Assembly (NCBI RefSeq): GCF_001625305.1
Contig: NW_017803102.1
Location: 129,599-193,598 of the forward strand
Direction of reading: 5' to 3'
Source: Branchiostoma belcheri
Lineage: Eukaryota; Chordata; Leptocardii; Amphioxiformes; Branchiostomatidae
DNA: 64,000 nt
Below are positions 1 through 10,739 of this stretch, piece after piece (position 1 is the first letter of the stretch; every line of letters starts with the position of its first letter). The notes beneath the pieces are model-generated. The model was not told where the DNA came from. It worked only from the letters and a program-made list of their open reading frames with translations, and ran no database searches. Made by a program: the position numbers and the translations under genes.

Positions 1-380
1 ATCGGTATGCATTGTGACCAGAAGTTCATCAACCAAGGCTTTGGGCTCGGAGAGAAACGCTAAGCACAAAATACACGTTAGAGCCGAGTAGGTGGAGAGC
101 GAACTCACACACAGATACCCGGTATAAGGCTGCTAATGCTCAGTTTTCTCGATCTCATATAGCCCGTAAGGTGGTATTTATGTGACTCGCCTAACAGAAT
201 CTGTGGCGTCCGACGCAAGACTGAGAACTTGTGGTGGGGAAAGATAACATATCGTGGACCGAACATGCTTCATAACTGCGCCTTGTGGCGGGCTGTATCC
301 GTAAACCATTACTTACAAGCCTTCGCCAGTCGTCATTAGATGTGGATTTTCCTGCAGAAATGGGCAACCGGGAGAATCTG

Positions 381-696
381 TAGCCTCCGTAGCAGGCTTA
401 TAGAACTGGGGGTTTGGTGGTCTTCGGCTGTTTTCTGATTAGCCCAGTTCTGAAAAAAACGGGGGTAATTAAACCAGGCCGGCTATGTTGTCGATATGCA
501 ATCAGAAAATAGAAAGTTTATTGCAAATACTTGCCCGAGGGCTTATTGCAGTTACAAACAACATAGAAAATACAGTGATATGTGAGACTATATCTACTTC
601 TAACATTATACTATATGCTACAACATGACACATAAAAGCTCCCAAAGACCCTGAAGACCCCCAAAACCCCCAGTTTTTGGCGTGCTACGGAGGCTA
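381..696. mobile_element. Mutator-like MITE, copy 1, with a LINE fragment nested inside
   Basis: Terminal inverted repeats are TAGCCTCCGTAGCA at the left and TGCTACGGAGGCTA at the right. Perfect 9-bp direct repeats GAGAATCTG flank it at 372-380 and 697-705. Internal sequence matches the copy at 23263-23459 in opposite orientation, but here it is split by about 115 bp of LINE 3' end. Non-coding; the 9-bp TSD is typical of Mutator-superfamily transposition. Confidence 0.82.
511..625 (-). mobile_element. LINE 3' end nested in the Mutator-like MITE
   Basis: On the minus strand it reads GCAATAAGCCCTCGGGCA and then a CAATAAAGT-like tail (here CAATAAACTTTC). The same 3' terminal sequence occurs at 3505-3935, 12673-12860 and 28140-28450. 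Only the last ~115 bp are present, so it is a strongly 5'-truncated insertion. Confidence 0.65.
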
Positions 697-1059
697 GAGA
701 ATCTGAATGACGCAGGTTTAGTTCATGTTGTTGAATTCGTCTCGTTGTGCGCCGGTATCGATCGTCAGCCGTGCAGACTACCCAAATCTGGAGGCGTCAG
801 AAATTTGCCCTTATTTGCTGTTGTGGATCGATTTGTACCAACCAGAGGCGGTTTTTACGAGTGGTTTTAACGCTTTTTGTAGGGAGTCTCCTAGAAAGGA
901 CTGCGGCGTCGATGTGTTTTTACCTGCGTTATGATTGACACTTTTAACTGTTATCTAGATTTAATATGGCGGTAAAGTTAACGTGATAAAACTGACAAGT
1001 AATTGATTAAACATCGTCTAAACCTTGCCTCTGTGGCCTCCCATCATATAATTACCCAC

Positions 1060-1160
1060 CTCTGTGTTCTTAGGCCATGGCGATGAAAGTGAATAAAGTG
1101 ATTGTCAACAAACAAACAAACAAACAAACAAACAAGCAAACAAACAAACAAACAAACAAA
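1060..1160 (+). mobile_element. Retroelement 3' end with (AAAC)n tail
   Basis: GAATAAAGTGATTGTCAAC, containing a polyadenylation-like AATAAA, is followed by about a dozen AAAC units. This is the arrangement of a LINE or SINE 3' terminus with a simple-repeat tail. No coding sequence is seen upstream and the 5' limit is not defined. Confidence 0.45.
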
Positions 1161-1198
1161 TGTCATGATAACAGTTGTTAGATATTGATAAAAATGTT

Positions 1199-1968
1199 CA
1201 AGTTCAGTCAGATATTTTCCAATATAACAAAGAAAAGTCTTTAAATTACTTTAAAACATATTGAAAGTTTCCGTTGGTTTCAAATTTTCAAAGTATAACG
1301 TCTACATGACTTACTTATTTGTATAAATGCCAGTGAAAACGTCAGCAAAATATATGGCATTTATATGTATCTTGGAGGCAAGACCTTGAAAAGTAGCAAG
1401 TCACCAAGTTCAGTCAGATAGTTTCCAATATACGAGAAGGAAAGTATTCAAATTACTTTAAAATTGTATCAAAGTGTCGAGTTGCTTACAATAACTGTCT
1501 TCGCATCATAATGTCACTACCCAGATTTTGTAGTGCAAGTGAAATGTTTGTATACAATAGGATTGACACATTTGATGCTACATGGCGTAAACAATGTTAC
1601 TCATTTATATCCCGTCTATACAAGTCACCAAACAACATTATCCAATCTGTTCTTAAATCTGAAGTGATATTCCGTAGCAGATTCTTTCGCAATAACTGGG
1701 CCCGTCTGTACATATAGTCATATTATTCTTTTACTGATGTAATTGTGTGTGTATTTTATATGATTGTATGTTGTTTATGGGCGAGTTATGCCTGAAATAA
1801 AGAAATAAAGTAAAGTAAAGTAAAGTAAAACGTATCCAAAATTTCAGTTAGTTTTAACGTTTAACCACTTCTTCATTTCATTCATTTATTTCATACCATT
1901 GAAAACGTCAGTTAGATATATGGCATTTATATCATTCTTGGAGGCAGGACCTTGAAAGTGGTAAGCCA
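1199..1968. repeat. Diverged tandem duplication (A-B-A'-B') split by a LINE insertion
   Basis: Block A (1199-1280) is repeated at 1402-1482, and block B (1284-1395, containing ATATGGCATTTATAT) is repeated at 1838-1968. The second unit is interrupted by the LINE fragment at 1483-1830. Confidence 0.6.
1483..1830 (+). mobile_element. 5'-truncated LINE encoding the C-terminal ORF2 peptide
   Basis: An ORF at 1511-1717 (68 codons) contains MFVYNRIDTFDATWRKQCYS and ends FRNNWARLYI, the style of the C-terminal end of non-LTR ORF2 proteins. It is followed by a short 3' UTR, CTGAAATAAAG and a GTAAA-repeat tail. Flanking AAAATTGTATCAAAG (about 1462) and AAAACGTATCCAAAA (about 1828) look like a diverged TSD. 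Confidence 0.65.
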
Positions 1969-2608
1969 CCAGCCTTGCCTTGTAGCAGAGTCACCGAGCT
2001 GTTTCCCCGGGTGAGGCTCCCTGTGGGGTTTTCCAGAGTGATGGATTGTGCCCCCCAACTGAGTGGCTCCGTGTAGAGAGCCCGGCCCTTGAGTCAAGGA
2101 TGCTCGTAGTTCGAATAATTGATCGAATTAGCTGGAGACACGCCAAGACATATACATCACTCGTTTGGGCGTAGTCTCGTTAAAGGGCCCGACTCTAATT
2201 TTATCTGGTCAAGCGAGATGTAATACGGGCGCTCCAGACGGGCGACACTAGCGTGTGCATTTACCCATGAATAAAAAAAACATCGGAGATTAAAGACCAC
2301 AGGCAACCGTAAATTCATAACAAGGGGAATTATCTCGGTTCTCCATGAGTATCTCCGCTGTTTCACGGTCCGTAAACTAGATCCGGACGCTGTGAAGATT
2401 TCTTTTTTCTTTAAAGGCATCCAGTGCAGTTTTTAGGGCTTGGAAGCCTGACTTTTCAAAGCCAATATTCTAGTCATATATCTAGATAGTGAGTTGTATC
2501 CTCACTGACCCTCATGGAGCAAAAATTCCCAAAGTTCTGACGGAAAACGGTTACTGGAGGGGCCCTTGGCTGAATTTTAGGGTACCACCCAGAAAATAAA
2601 GGACTCGC

Positions 2609-2815
2609 CTTGTTTCTGCAGTTTTAAATGCCCAAAGTATGAAATACTGACTCAAATGTGCTCATGTGAAGCAGTATGTGTCAATACCACAAAGAGTGCC
2701 TTATTTAGAATATTTCTCGTGTTCTTCTTCTTCTTTCTGTTGAGGAAGCCGCCTTCAGCAGTTTGAAGATTCTGCTTCCTATGCTGCTCTGAAATCACAT
2801 CGAATGCCTTTAAGA
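2609..2815. repeat. Dispersed repeat shared with 15148-15300
   Basis: The stretch containing CCCAAAGTATGAAATACTGA and GCAGTATGTGTCAATA recurs at 15148-15300 with only scattered differences. No coding potential or terminal repeat is visible, so its class is unknown. Confidence 0.5.
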
Positions 2816-3504
2816 GAGATTCAACAGAAACGGACGCGTACTTTCATCATGATATATCTTTATCTGAACTTATAGCTGTATGACGAAAGCGTGGGCGAGT
2901 GGGCTTTTGAAAAATGTTTGGAGAGGAACCGGCTAAAATGAATTAGACCCCGGAGCTAAGCGAACCAAAGGAAGTCTGGGGTCTTATCTGTGTGCCGGAA
3001 GTGAGTGGGTAAGAGATGCGTTCCAACAGAGAAGGGAATAACGTTGAGTGTAGATTAAATCACTTGTCCTTCATTTAAGATTGATCACACAATATATAAT
3101 TTCTTTCTAATTTTGCCTAGAACGTACAATGTCAACTAATGTTTTAGTTTATTATGAAAAATTTGATCTTAATCTAATCAGCCGTTTAGTAGTTCTAATT
3201 TTGAACGTACGAGTGTTGCATTGTGGTCTAGGTCAAAGTTCAAGGTTCTCCGTGAAGTGAACAATTTCTTCTAGACATTTCTACAGCAAAGCAAGCTCCA
3301 ATGATGAAATGAAAGTCAAAAGTACGTCATTGAAGAGATTCAGAGATTTGTCAAGTATAGATACAGTTACTAGAAGATTCTTTCAACAGTGACAAGTTTG
3401 AAGGGTAAAGATACTGACCTCCAAAATTTCAATGACTATCAGTCCATCTTGTTCACGGCCGCGGAGTAGCCTAGTCTCGGAAAAGTACGTATTTTTTAAT
3501 AGAA

Positions 3505-3935
3505 ACTTTATTCGCAAAATCATGCCCGAAGGCTAATTGCTTTTACAATCAAGAATAAAACACATTGAAATACAGTAACAGGAGACAGGTTACAACTGTC
3601 TGGAAAAAAACTTCTACTTCTACTTCTACGCTAGCTATTATGGGGTTCGACTTCTTCTTTGAAGGCAGTGGATAATGAATAGTCCCACATTCTGCATAAT
3701 TAGTGGGTTTTGTGATCTTAGTAGAAATGCAGTTTTTTTGGTGATCTTTTAAATGACGAAAGGATGGAGAAATTGTTGTAACTGTCTGAAATAATCTGTT
3801 TCTTTCGGTTTCATAGTGAGGACACTGGCTAACAAAATGTATTTCATTTTCCACTGCATTCATTGGACGATATTTACATAATCTCTCGTGCACAGGTAGT
3901 TTTCTATAGCGGCCTTTTTCTATCTCTAGTCTAAT
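3505..3935 (-). mobile_element. 5'-truncated LINE with C-terminal peptide and target-site duplication
   Basis: The minus-strand frame at 3549-3893 encodes VENEIHFVSQCPHYETERN, the Cys/His segment common at the C-terminus of many LINE ORF2 proteins. The 3' end reads AGCCTTCGGGCATGATTTTG and AATAAAG. Near-identical direct repeats (TACGTATTTTTAATAGAA) lie at 3486-3504 and 3936-3953, the left one with one extra T, marking the insertion. Confidence 0.72.
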
Positions 3936-4220
3936 TACGTATTTTTAATAGAACACAAGGGAAGTAACCAGAGTCGACGTTAAAAACATTTTACACCTTT
4001 TGATTCACTACTGCTCACCTAGTCACCTAGTACCTGTTCTATACGGCAGTGTTTTATCATATAAAGTGAGAAAGATTAGTGCTGCAAAGTCGAAACTTTA
4101 GACCCATTTCCCCACTTACCCCCTAATCCTGTTACAGACTTTTACATACAATGAACATTGTAACAGATCAAGGCTACATTCCTGATCCATTAAGGTTGAT
4201 TGCTCGCCTGAGACATGCTT

Positions 4221-4615
4221 AGGCCACAGCAAGTAATTTTTATGGATAACATCAATGCGCGCATTAATTTTCGGCTGATTTCGGAAAAAAAAACCCAGAA
4301 ATTTTGTTGCCTTCTGACAGTGGTCACCATGCCGAAAATGGACAAAGATGTCTCTTGCCATGCCGGAAGGTGGATGGCAGGTAACTATAAAGAGAGGAGA
4401 CCAGAAAAGGCTCTGATTTAATGTTTTGTTTCTTATTTTGATGAAGTGATATGTGATGTTGGCTGTGTATATGTGATGTTCCCATTGAATCAAAACCATT
4501 TGTACAATGATTGAGCCAAAATTTTAAAATGTGGGAACCTTGTTTTTTTTCGCCCGCTCGCATTAGATTTGGAGTCTGCGGAGGATGTCAACCATAAAAT
4601 TTACTTGCTGTGGTC
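4221..4615. mobile_element. AGGCC-ended MITE, subfamily B, full length
   Basis: Ends are AGGCCACAGCAAGTAATTTT at the left and its inverted counterpart (GTAAATTT...GACCACAG in the element sense) at the right, with GGATGACATC just inside. Length is about 395 bp. Full copies occur at 16606-17016 and 42830-43235. Short ORFs inside are not conserved as frames between copies, so the element is treated as non-coding. Confidence 0.75.
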
Positions 4616-5045
4616 TTATAGTGCACTTCAACGGCCTGGGGGGACTGTCAGATTGTTTCTATTCAGCATTGCAAGGGAATCTCATGTGCGAGTTGATTGT
4701 ATAACTTTACTTCTATCTTGAGAATTTAATTTTGCAATAAACCATCACTCTTTTATTCCTCTCAGAGGATCCATCTAATCTGCAGCATACTTCTCTTGGG
4801 CTTGATAAAGATCGATGATAAAAATGATGAAATTTACCATAATAGAGTACTAGTGATATACCAGAGTAGTTAGACAACAAAATGACATATTTGTAACTGT
4901 ATATTTTTGCAATATATTACCCGTATGTGCCACAACTACAAGAAAAGCACAGAGAAATCAGTTTTCTTTTTATTTCAGAAGACGAACTACATTATAGTCT
5001 GTGCAATACTAGTCCCAATTCATTGCCATCTGACATTAGGGTCGA

Positions 5046-5231
5046 TCTGGCCTCTACCAGGCTTCGAGAGGCGGCTGGAAAGAGTACCAAGGGTGTTGGT
5101 CCGCTTTAGAGGACAGTTTGTCGCTCGGCAAACTGTACTCTAGAGCGGACCAACTCCCTTGGCATGCTATCTCTCAATTTGGCCGATTTCTACTCTTTCC
5201 AGCCGCCTCCCGAAGCCTGGTAGAGGCTAGA
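5046..5231. mobile_element. Foldback (long inverted repeat) element
   Basis: The two halves are near-perfect reverse complements: CCTCTACCAGGCTTCG...GGCGGCTGGAAAGAGTA on the left pairs with TACTCTTTCCAGCCGCC...CGAAGCCTGGTAGAGG on the right, and inner segments around GGTCCGC also pair. The transcript or single strand would form one long hairpin. The TSD is not resolved. Confidence 0.65.
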
Positions 5232-5578
5232 CACTACGGTCGTTCACCTTTTAACGGTTTTGAACACAGACATTATGTTGAGTGCCTTCAATGGGACGAT
5301 GGTATTGCAATTGAGACAAATAGCTAAACTATGTACAGACTTTCAGACAAAATGGCCACTGACAACTCTGTTAATTGTAAAATGTTGTTTATACTGACCT
5401 AGTTAATTCTAACGTGCTTTTAGAGTCCGTTGGGCCGCTTTTGTGATTGCTTAGCCGACACCTTAGTTGTGTTCCAATTACTGTAGATTGGTATTTGTAT
5501 TTCAGGACTGCTTTGGACTGTCACTTGGAAAATGTCATCAAGAAACCTGGTCAACGAAAATGGACCTGTTATGGTCAT

Positions 5579-5640
5579 TAGGCCACAGCAAGTAAATTTT
5601 ATGGATGACTCTAAAGATGTGGGAACCAAATTTAAACATT
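5579..5640. mobile_element. Fragment of AGGCC-ended MITE, subfamily B
   Basis: It begins AGGCCACAGCAAGTAAATTT and GGATGACTC, then jumps to the GATGTGGGAACC segment found deep inside full copies, so it is an internally deleted fragment. Confidence 0.55.
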
Positions 5641-6785
5641 CTACCGCTTGAAAACTGGTCATCACTAGCCTCCACCAGGCCTTTCTATGGGAATACGGAT
5701 CGTAGAATTCGGCAAAAAAGAGAATAAAATTGGCCAAGGGAGACCGGCCGTGGGGAGGTAGTTTCTTTCTGCGCGGCATAGTCAAACCCCAAGGCGGCCA
5801 AACTCCCCTGGCAAATATTCTCCTATGCAAAAATTATATAGCCAGCGTAGTTAGTCTAGTAGAGACTACTGAATCACTATTACTTTCCAATTTGCGTATT
5901 TGTATGTTAGTTACATCTACCTTACCATACATTGTGAGTAGTAAGCCGTGTAACGTTGTTTAAGCTTTAGCGATCCTGTTTTCAAAGCATATGCAGGAGG
6001 CTGTCTAACTTGTAAAATGCTATTTGACGATGAATTTTATTTCGTAATATCTTACTGTAAAAGCAATTAAACCATAGCTAATACCGATTGCAAATTAAAT
6101 GGACTCTTTGCACAAAATTTGTTAAAGAGTTCAAATTTCAAGATTTTATCCAAAGCTAAAATGGTTTATTATAAATATAGTCTCCATATGTGTGTGTTCG
6201 ACATCCTGATCTCGGGAAAAGAGGCTCTTAGTATTTTGCTGCCGTCCCCTGCGATATTGCCTGCTCCTCTATACCCGGAGTGTTAATGCCAGTGACCCCA
6301 ATCACATACTCGAGTCCGCCTTATGATTTCCAAAGGATTTTATGACAGATACGAGGCTGATCTGTGCATGACTTATTGGAAAATATTGGCCGAATCGGAC
6401 GGAATCCTAAATTTTCTTTTACAGTTCTATCTGGTTGTGTGATTCCAGGCGCATATACAGCCTTGACAATGGATGGCTTGGACTACCAGTGCAAGGCGAA
6501 TGTCTTATTATTTCTGGATGGTTTTAGCTAAATTTTGGCTGATGAATATGTCATCTACGCCACAGTAAAATAGCCAGGGAATACGTGAGTGAGTAGGTGG
6601 GGCAAGGGGCTTCATCCATTTCTTTGGTGGTTCTTCTAGTTTGTGACCATGCAAATGATGTGTTTGACTTAAGCGGAGTGTTGTGATCCATGGGGATCAG
6701 GCACATCGGTTGGCGATGACTGTTGCATACAGTAGTAGAACTGTTTGTAGAAATTGGTACATGTACATGTATCCATTAATCTATC

Positions 6786-6945
6786 ATGAAAGTTCATCTG
6801 TGTTGGTAGTTACCTGTTTGGAATTAAGAATCTTGATCCAACACAAAGAAATTCTCTCACCTAGAGCTTTCGACCAGTCACTCTGGTCTTCCTCGGTAGA
6901 CTGACCCAGTGAGGCTTGTCATGTGACTTCTTTGAAGGTATCAAA
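6786..6945 (-). mobile_element. Penelope-like element 3' remnant
   Basis: The stretch holds AAAGTTCATCTGTGTTGGTA and CAGTCACTCTGGTCTTCCTC, both matching the terminal sequence of the Penelope-like remnant at 17640-18045. No coding sequence is left. Confidence 0.45.
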
Positions 6946-6969
6946 AGGTATTCATTCATCGTTTACGCG

Positions 6970-7445
6970 ATGTTCAAATCTTTTATTATTAATGATTAAG
7001 CATAATTAATACACTCACCAATTCTTTTGATCAATAAATCTTGTATGAGGTGATATACTAAATGGAAGCATCTTATTTTTATGATCCTTTCCTTGTTTTC
7101 GCCACTAGGCTACATGTTTGCAGATGTACATGTACCAGACATCTGTATAATAGACTTAGCTGACAAGTTCCTCCTCCCCAAGGCCCAGGGTGTCGAATTC
7201 CTGTTGTAAAGAAATGTCCAGAAATGTTTTATTATCAATTATTAAGCATAATTCATACAGTCACCAATTGTTTTCATTAATAAATCTTGTATGAGGTCAT
7301 ATACTAAATGGAAGCATCTTATTTTTATGGTCCTTTCCTTGTTTTTGCCACTAGACTATGCAGCTGTACCAGACATCTGTATAATAGACTTAGTTGACAA
7401 GTTCCTCCTCCCCAAGGCCCAGGGTGTCGAATTCCTGTCGGAAAT
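6970..7445. repeat. Tandem duplication of ~245 bp
   Basis: The segment from about 6976 to 7205 recurs at about 7226-7440. Both copies can encode PDICIIDL(A/V)DKFLLPKAQ after a CACTAG that resembles a splice acceptor, but the second frame ends soon after and no family is recognised. It may be a duplicated exon remnant or chance. Confidence 0.5.
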
Positions 7446-7616
7446 CCCGGCTTTTAAACAGACTGTCATGACCTGAACGGATAAGCGCTAAGCTGAAACT
7501 GGTCGTAAAAAAATGTCCGAAATTGAAGTTCAAGTGTGCCTGGCGTCTGACGGGTATTTGCTACGTCACGGGCTGATGATGTATTAATCCCACGCCTCTG
7601 CACTTCCAGGAACCTT

Positions 7617-8730
7617 AATCCGCAAAAATGGTAACCTTCCGCGACCGGTGGGAGCGAGCAGGCGTCTGGTAAGTACCGGAGTCACTTCCCATTGGAAACC
7701 CATGGTGAAGAGTAAGCTGCAGCTGTTTTTATGGCTTCACCAACACGTAGTGACATGTTTTTGCCTGTCAGGAACTTGTGGAGACAGTACATGGTGTCAC
7801 CTGAAGGATGAACTGAATTGACTGAACACTACTTCTCCTTCTTCTCTAGCCATTTCGTTAAATGTATTCAATTTCTTCATTTTTCGGCCAAATGCCCTGA
7901 AATTTGGTATGGAGGTACAATATTGGCAAATACCACCAGACATGTCTTTCTTAATCCGCAAAACTTGTAACCTTCCGCCACCGGTGGGAGTACGCACGCA
8001 TCTGGTAAGTACCGGAGTTACTTCCCATTGGAGACTCATAGTGTAGAGTGAGTTAACTGTTTTTATGGCTTCACAAACACCACGTAGTGACATATTGTTT
8101 TTCCTCGTGTTCCTTCAGCTTCTTCTCCTGCTATTTCTTTTAAATGGATTCAATTTCTTCATTTGGTATGAAGGTATTGTTGGCAAATACCCTCAACATT
8201 TTTGTTTCATTTTTTTGATACAGGTTTTTGAAACTGTTTTTTTTTGGCCATTTTCAGACAAAAAGCCGGATGATGTATTAATCCCACGCCTCTGCACTTC
8301 CAGGAACCTTAATCCCCCAAAAATGGTAACCTTCCGCGACCGGTGGGAGTAGGCACGCATCTGGTAAGTACCAGAGTCACTTCCAGGTGGAGCCCCATGG
8401 TGAAGACTCTGAGTAAGCTGTTTTTATGGCTTCACCAACACGTAGTGACATGTTTTTGCCGGACAGGAACTTGTGGAGACAGTACATGGTGTCACCTGAG
8501 GAATGAACTGAACTGAACACTACTTCTCCTTCTCCTGCCATTTCGTTAAATGTATTCAATTTCTTCATTTTTCGGCCAAATGCCCTGAAATTTGGTATGG
8601 AGGTACAATTGGCAAATACCACCAGACACGTCTTTCTTAATCCACAAAAATGGTAACCTTCCGCGACCGGTGGGAGCAAGTACCGGAGTCACTTCCCAGA
8701 GGAGACCGGAGTCACTTTCTAGCTTGGTGA
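7617..8730. repeat. Four tandem units of ~330-356 bp
   Basis: Unit starts, marked by TTAATCC followed by AACCTTCCGC and ACCGGTGGGAG, lie near 7617, 7953, 8309 and 8637; the last unit is cut short. Shared internal marks are TTTTATGGCTTCAC, CACGTAGTGACAT and AATTTGGTATG(G/A)AGGTA. The short ORFs overlapping it in both directions are not conserved between units. Confidence 0.75.
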
Positions 8731-10500
8731 AGAATCTTTGAATATGCTGTTATTTGTAGCGGATGTGTTTAGGTTCAAATTCGCTTTCAGTAACGACACG
8801 GCCTGGATATCGGATACATTTCATGCCAAAGCTGTATATGGGTAGTATCACATATGTGGATTAATAGAACCAGACATCAGAAGAGACGGCGAAGAATATT
8901 TGTGTTTTGTGTATGATAAATATAAACTGTTTTTGCGTATGACACGTTCTCTTTTCGGCATAGGCCAAAGCTATAATGTTCATATCATTAGAACTAAAAC
9001 CAAAGCTGCAAAAAAGCAAACACTACCTCAAGGGCGAGTGGGAGTCGACAAAAGTTCAGACAAATGAATTTAGGTCCCGGAAGCCTCTAGCCGGGAGTAC
9101 TTTGGCCGAACGCCCATCGGAAATACACAAAAGTAAACCGAGAAATTCACTATCATGAATGACACATTTTAAAATGAAGACAAACTACTACTGCACCCAA
9201 TCCTTTTCAATTCTTTACATGCAACAGAAAGATAGTGAACATCCCTAGCGTCTTGACTCATGCTGTTATGGAATCCACAGAAGCCAGTAGAAACACAACC
9301 CGCTTCACTGAGGTAATTACCAGTATCCACTGCGTGAAAAATCCGATGGGAGAACAACTGCAAGAAAAGTCAGACAAGTCAGTACTACGGAGACGCGCGG
9401 TAAGTGTGGCCCAGCCCGGTGTTACGGCGTTGGGGACGTTTCACATTAGGAACAACCGCCCAGAACAGGACCTCATTACTTAGCCATTTCGTCAGGGAAT
9501 AACAGAAAGTTCACTGATCAATCAACTCGGAACACGTTACGCTTTCGCGTAGATCTCCCCCGGGTTGTGACAAGGCAAACTGTGAGCTCTACCTGCCGTC
9601 CTGTTGTCACCAGTAGGTGGAGAGGATGATGCTAATATGTCACACAGAAGGCGTTAGAAACCCGTCGCCTACATGCACATAATAACTAATAGCTACTAGA
9701 AAAAAGCATCATGTTGCTAGGGAAAGCAAGTGCTTCACCTCAGCATGCTGACGATGCCTGACGACGACATAATAAAATTGAGTCGGTCCTAATAGTTTAA
9801 AATACATCAGTTCTTTGTTGCACAAGCAAAAGTATTGTCTTGTTTTGGCAGCAACTCTAAAATCTTCTGGAGTTCAAAATTACTGGTTCTACTTATTAAA
9901 GCTAGTTGTTGCTACAGTAAGAAACAGAAGGTCCAAAAGGTGACTAAGTTTATATCCCCTTCATCACTGTCACAGTATTAAGGGCTATGTTGAAAAATAC
10001 ATAAAAAGAATGGATCATACATCTGGGTGCAGACGGCAACAAAAAAGCAGGATAATGGGGCTTGTGCTAATGACAAGTATGATCTATTGAGTGGCCTGGG
10101 TCAGGAAAGGATCTTGGATACGGAACAGGACAACTTCACGAGATGCGCGAAGGAGGCAATATACATAGAAATTACGACTATCTGGTGGCAATGTGCAGAT
10201 GTTGGCACGTTGGCGCACCGATTCCGCAGTGTGTTTTTTTTTGGCACACAATTTTACAGGTAAGCCTCAGAGGCTCCATTGGCGTCACTCGACCGTACAG
10301 GGAGGGAAGTAGTGTAAGGTGCCTTTCCCAAGGGCACAACGTTGGAGTATGGTGAGTATCTAAGGGGTCATAGGAGCCCCCAAAACGCGTTGAACCGGGA
10401 CGGCGTAAGGCAGACTCCCAGGCAGCTTTGACCTACGCCCCTGACGCCGCACATCCCTGTTGTATCCTGAATATAGTCCAAGTGTATTGGATATTGGACA
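8731..10500. other. No recognisable gene or repeat
   Basis: Mixed-composition DNA with scattered short ORFs (for example 9235-9483 plus, 82 codons) that show no domain, repeat structure or splice context I can defend. Confidence 0.3.
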
Positions 10501-10509
10501 CCTGCAGAC

Positions 10510-10735
10510 TAACCCTAACATATTTAGGCATAGAACTAGATAGGCACGGTTCTGTTTACGATAGAGACTATCCAGAACCGTGCCCGATCCTAGGCCTAAG
10601 ATATTCAGGCACAAAACCAGATAGGCACGATTCTGGATACAATAGAGGCTATCCAGAACCGTGCACGATCCTAACTCTAACATAGCCAGGTACAGAACTA
10701 GATAGGAACAGTTCTTGATACAATATTTTCATTTT
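10510..10735. repeat. 81-bp tandem repeat, ~2.7 copies, each with an inner hairpin
   Basis: Units begin near 10515, 10596 and 10677. In each of the first two units, GGCACG(G/A)TTCTG is followed about 18 bases later by CAGAACCGTGC, its reverse complement. Because 81 is a multiple of three, both strands stay open, which explains the ORFs here. Confidence 0.75.
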
Positions 10736-10739
10736 TATT

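Noticed and set aside
1970-2110. tRNA or tRNA-derived SINE head
   Set aside because: GTTCGAATAA resembles a B box, but no A box, acceptor stem or anticodon arm fits.
2930-3005. AGACCCC...GGGGTCT hairpin as a MITE or RNA gene
   Set aside because: Only a short stem, no TSD and no second copy seen.
5669-5765. Third TAGCCTCC-type Mutator MITE
   Set aside because: A left-end-like TAGCCTCCACC is present, but no matching right end or 9-bp duplication was found.
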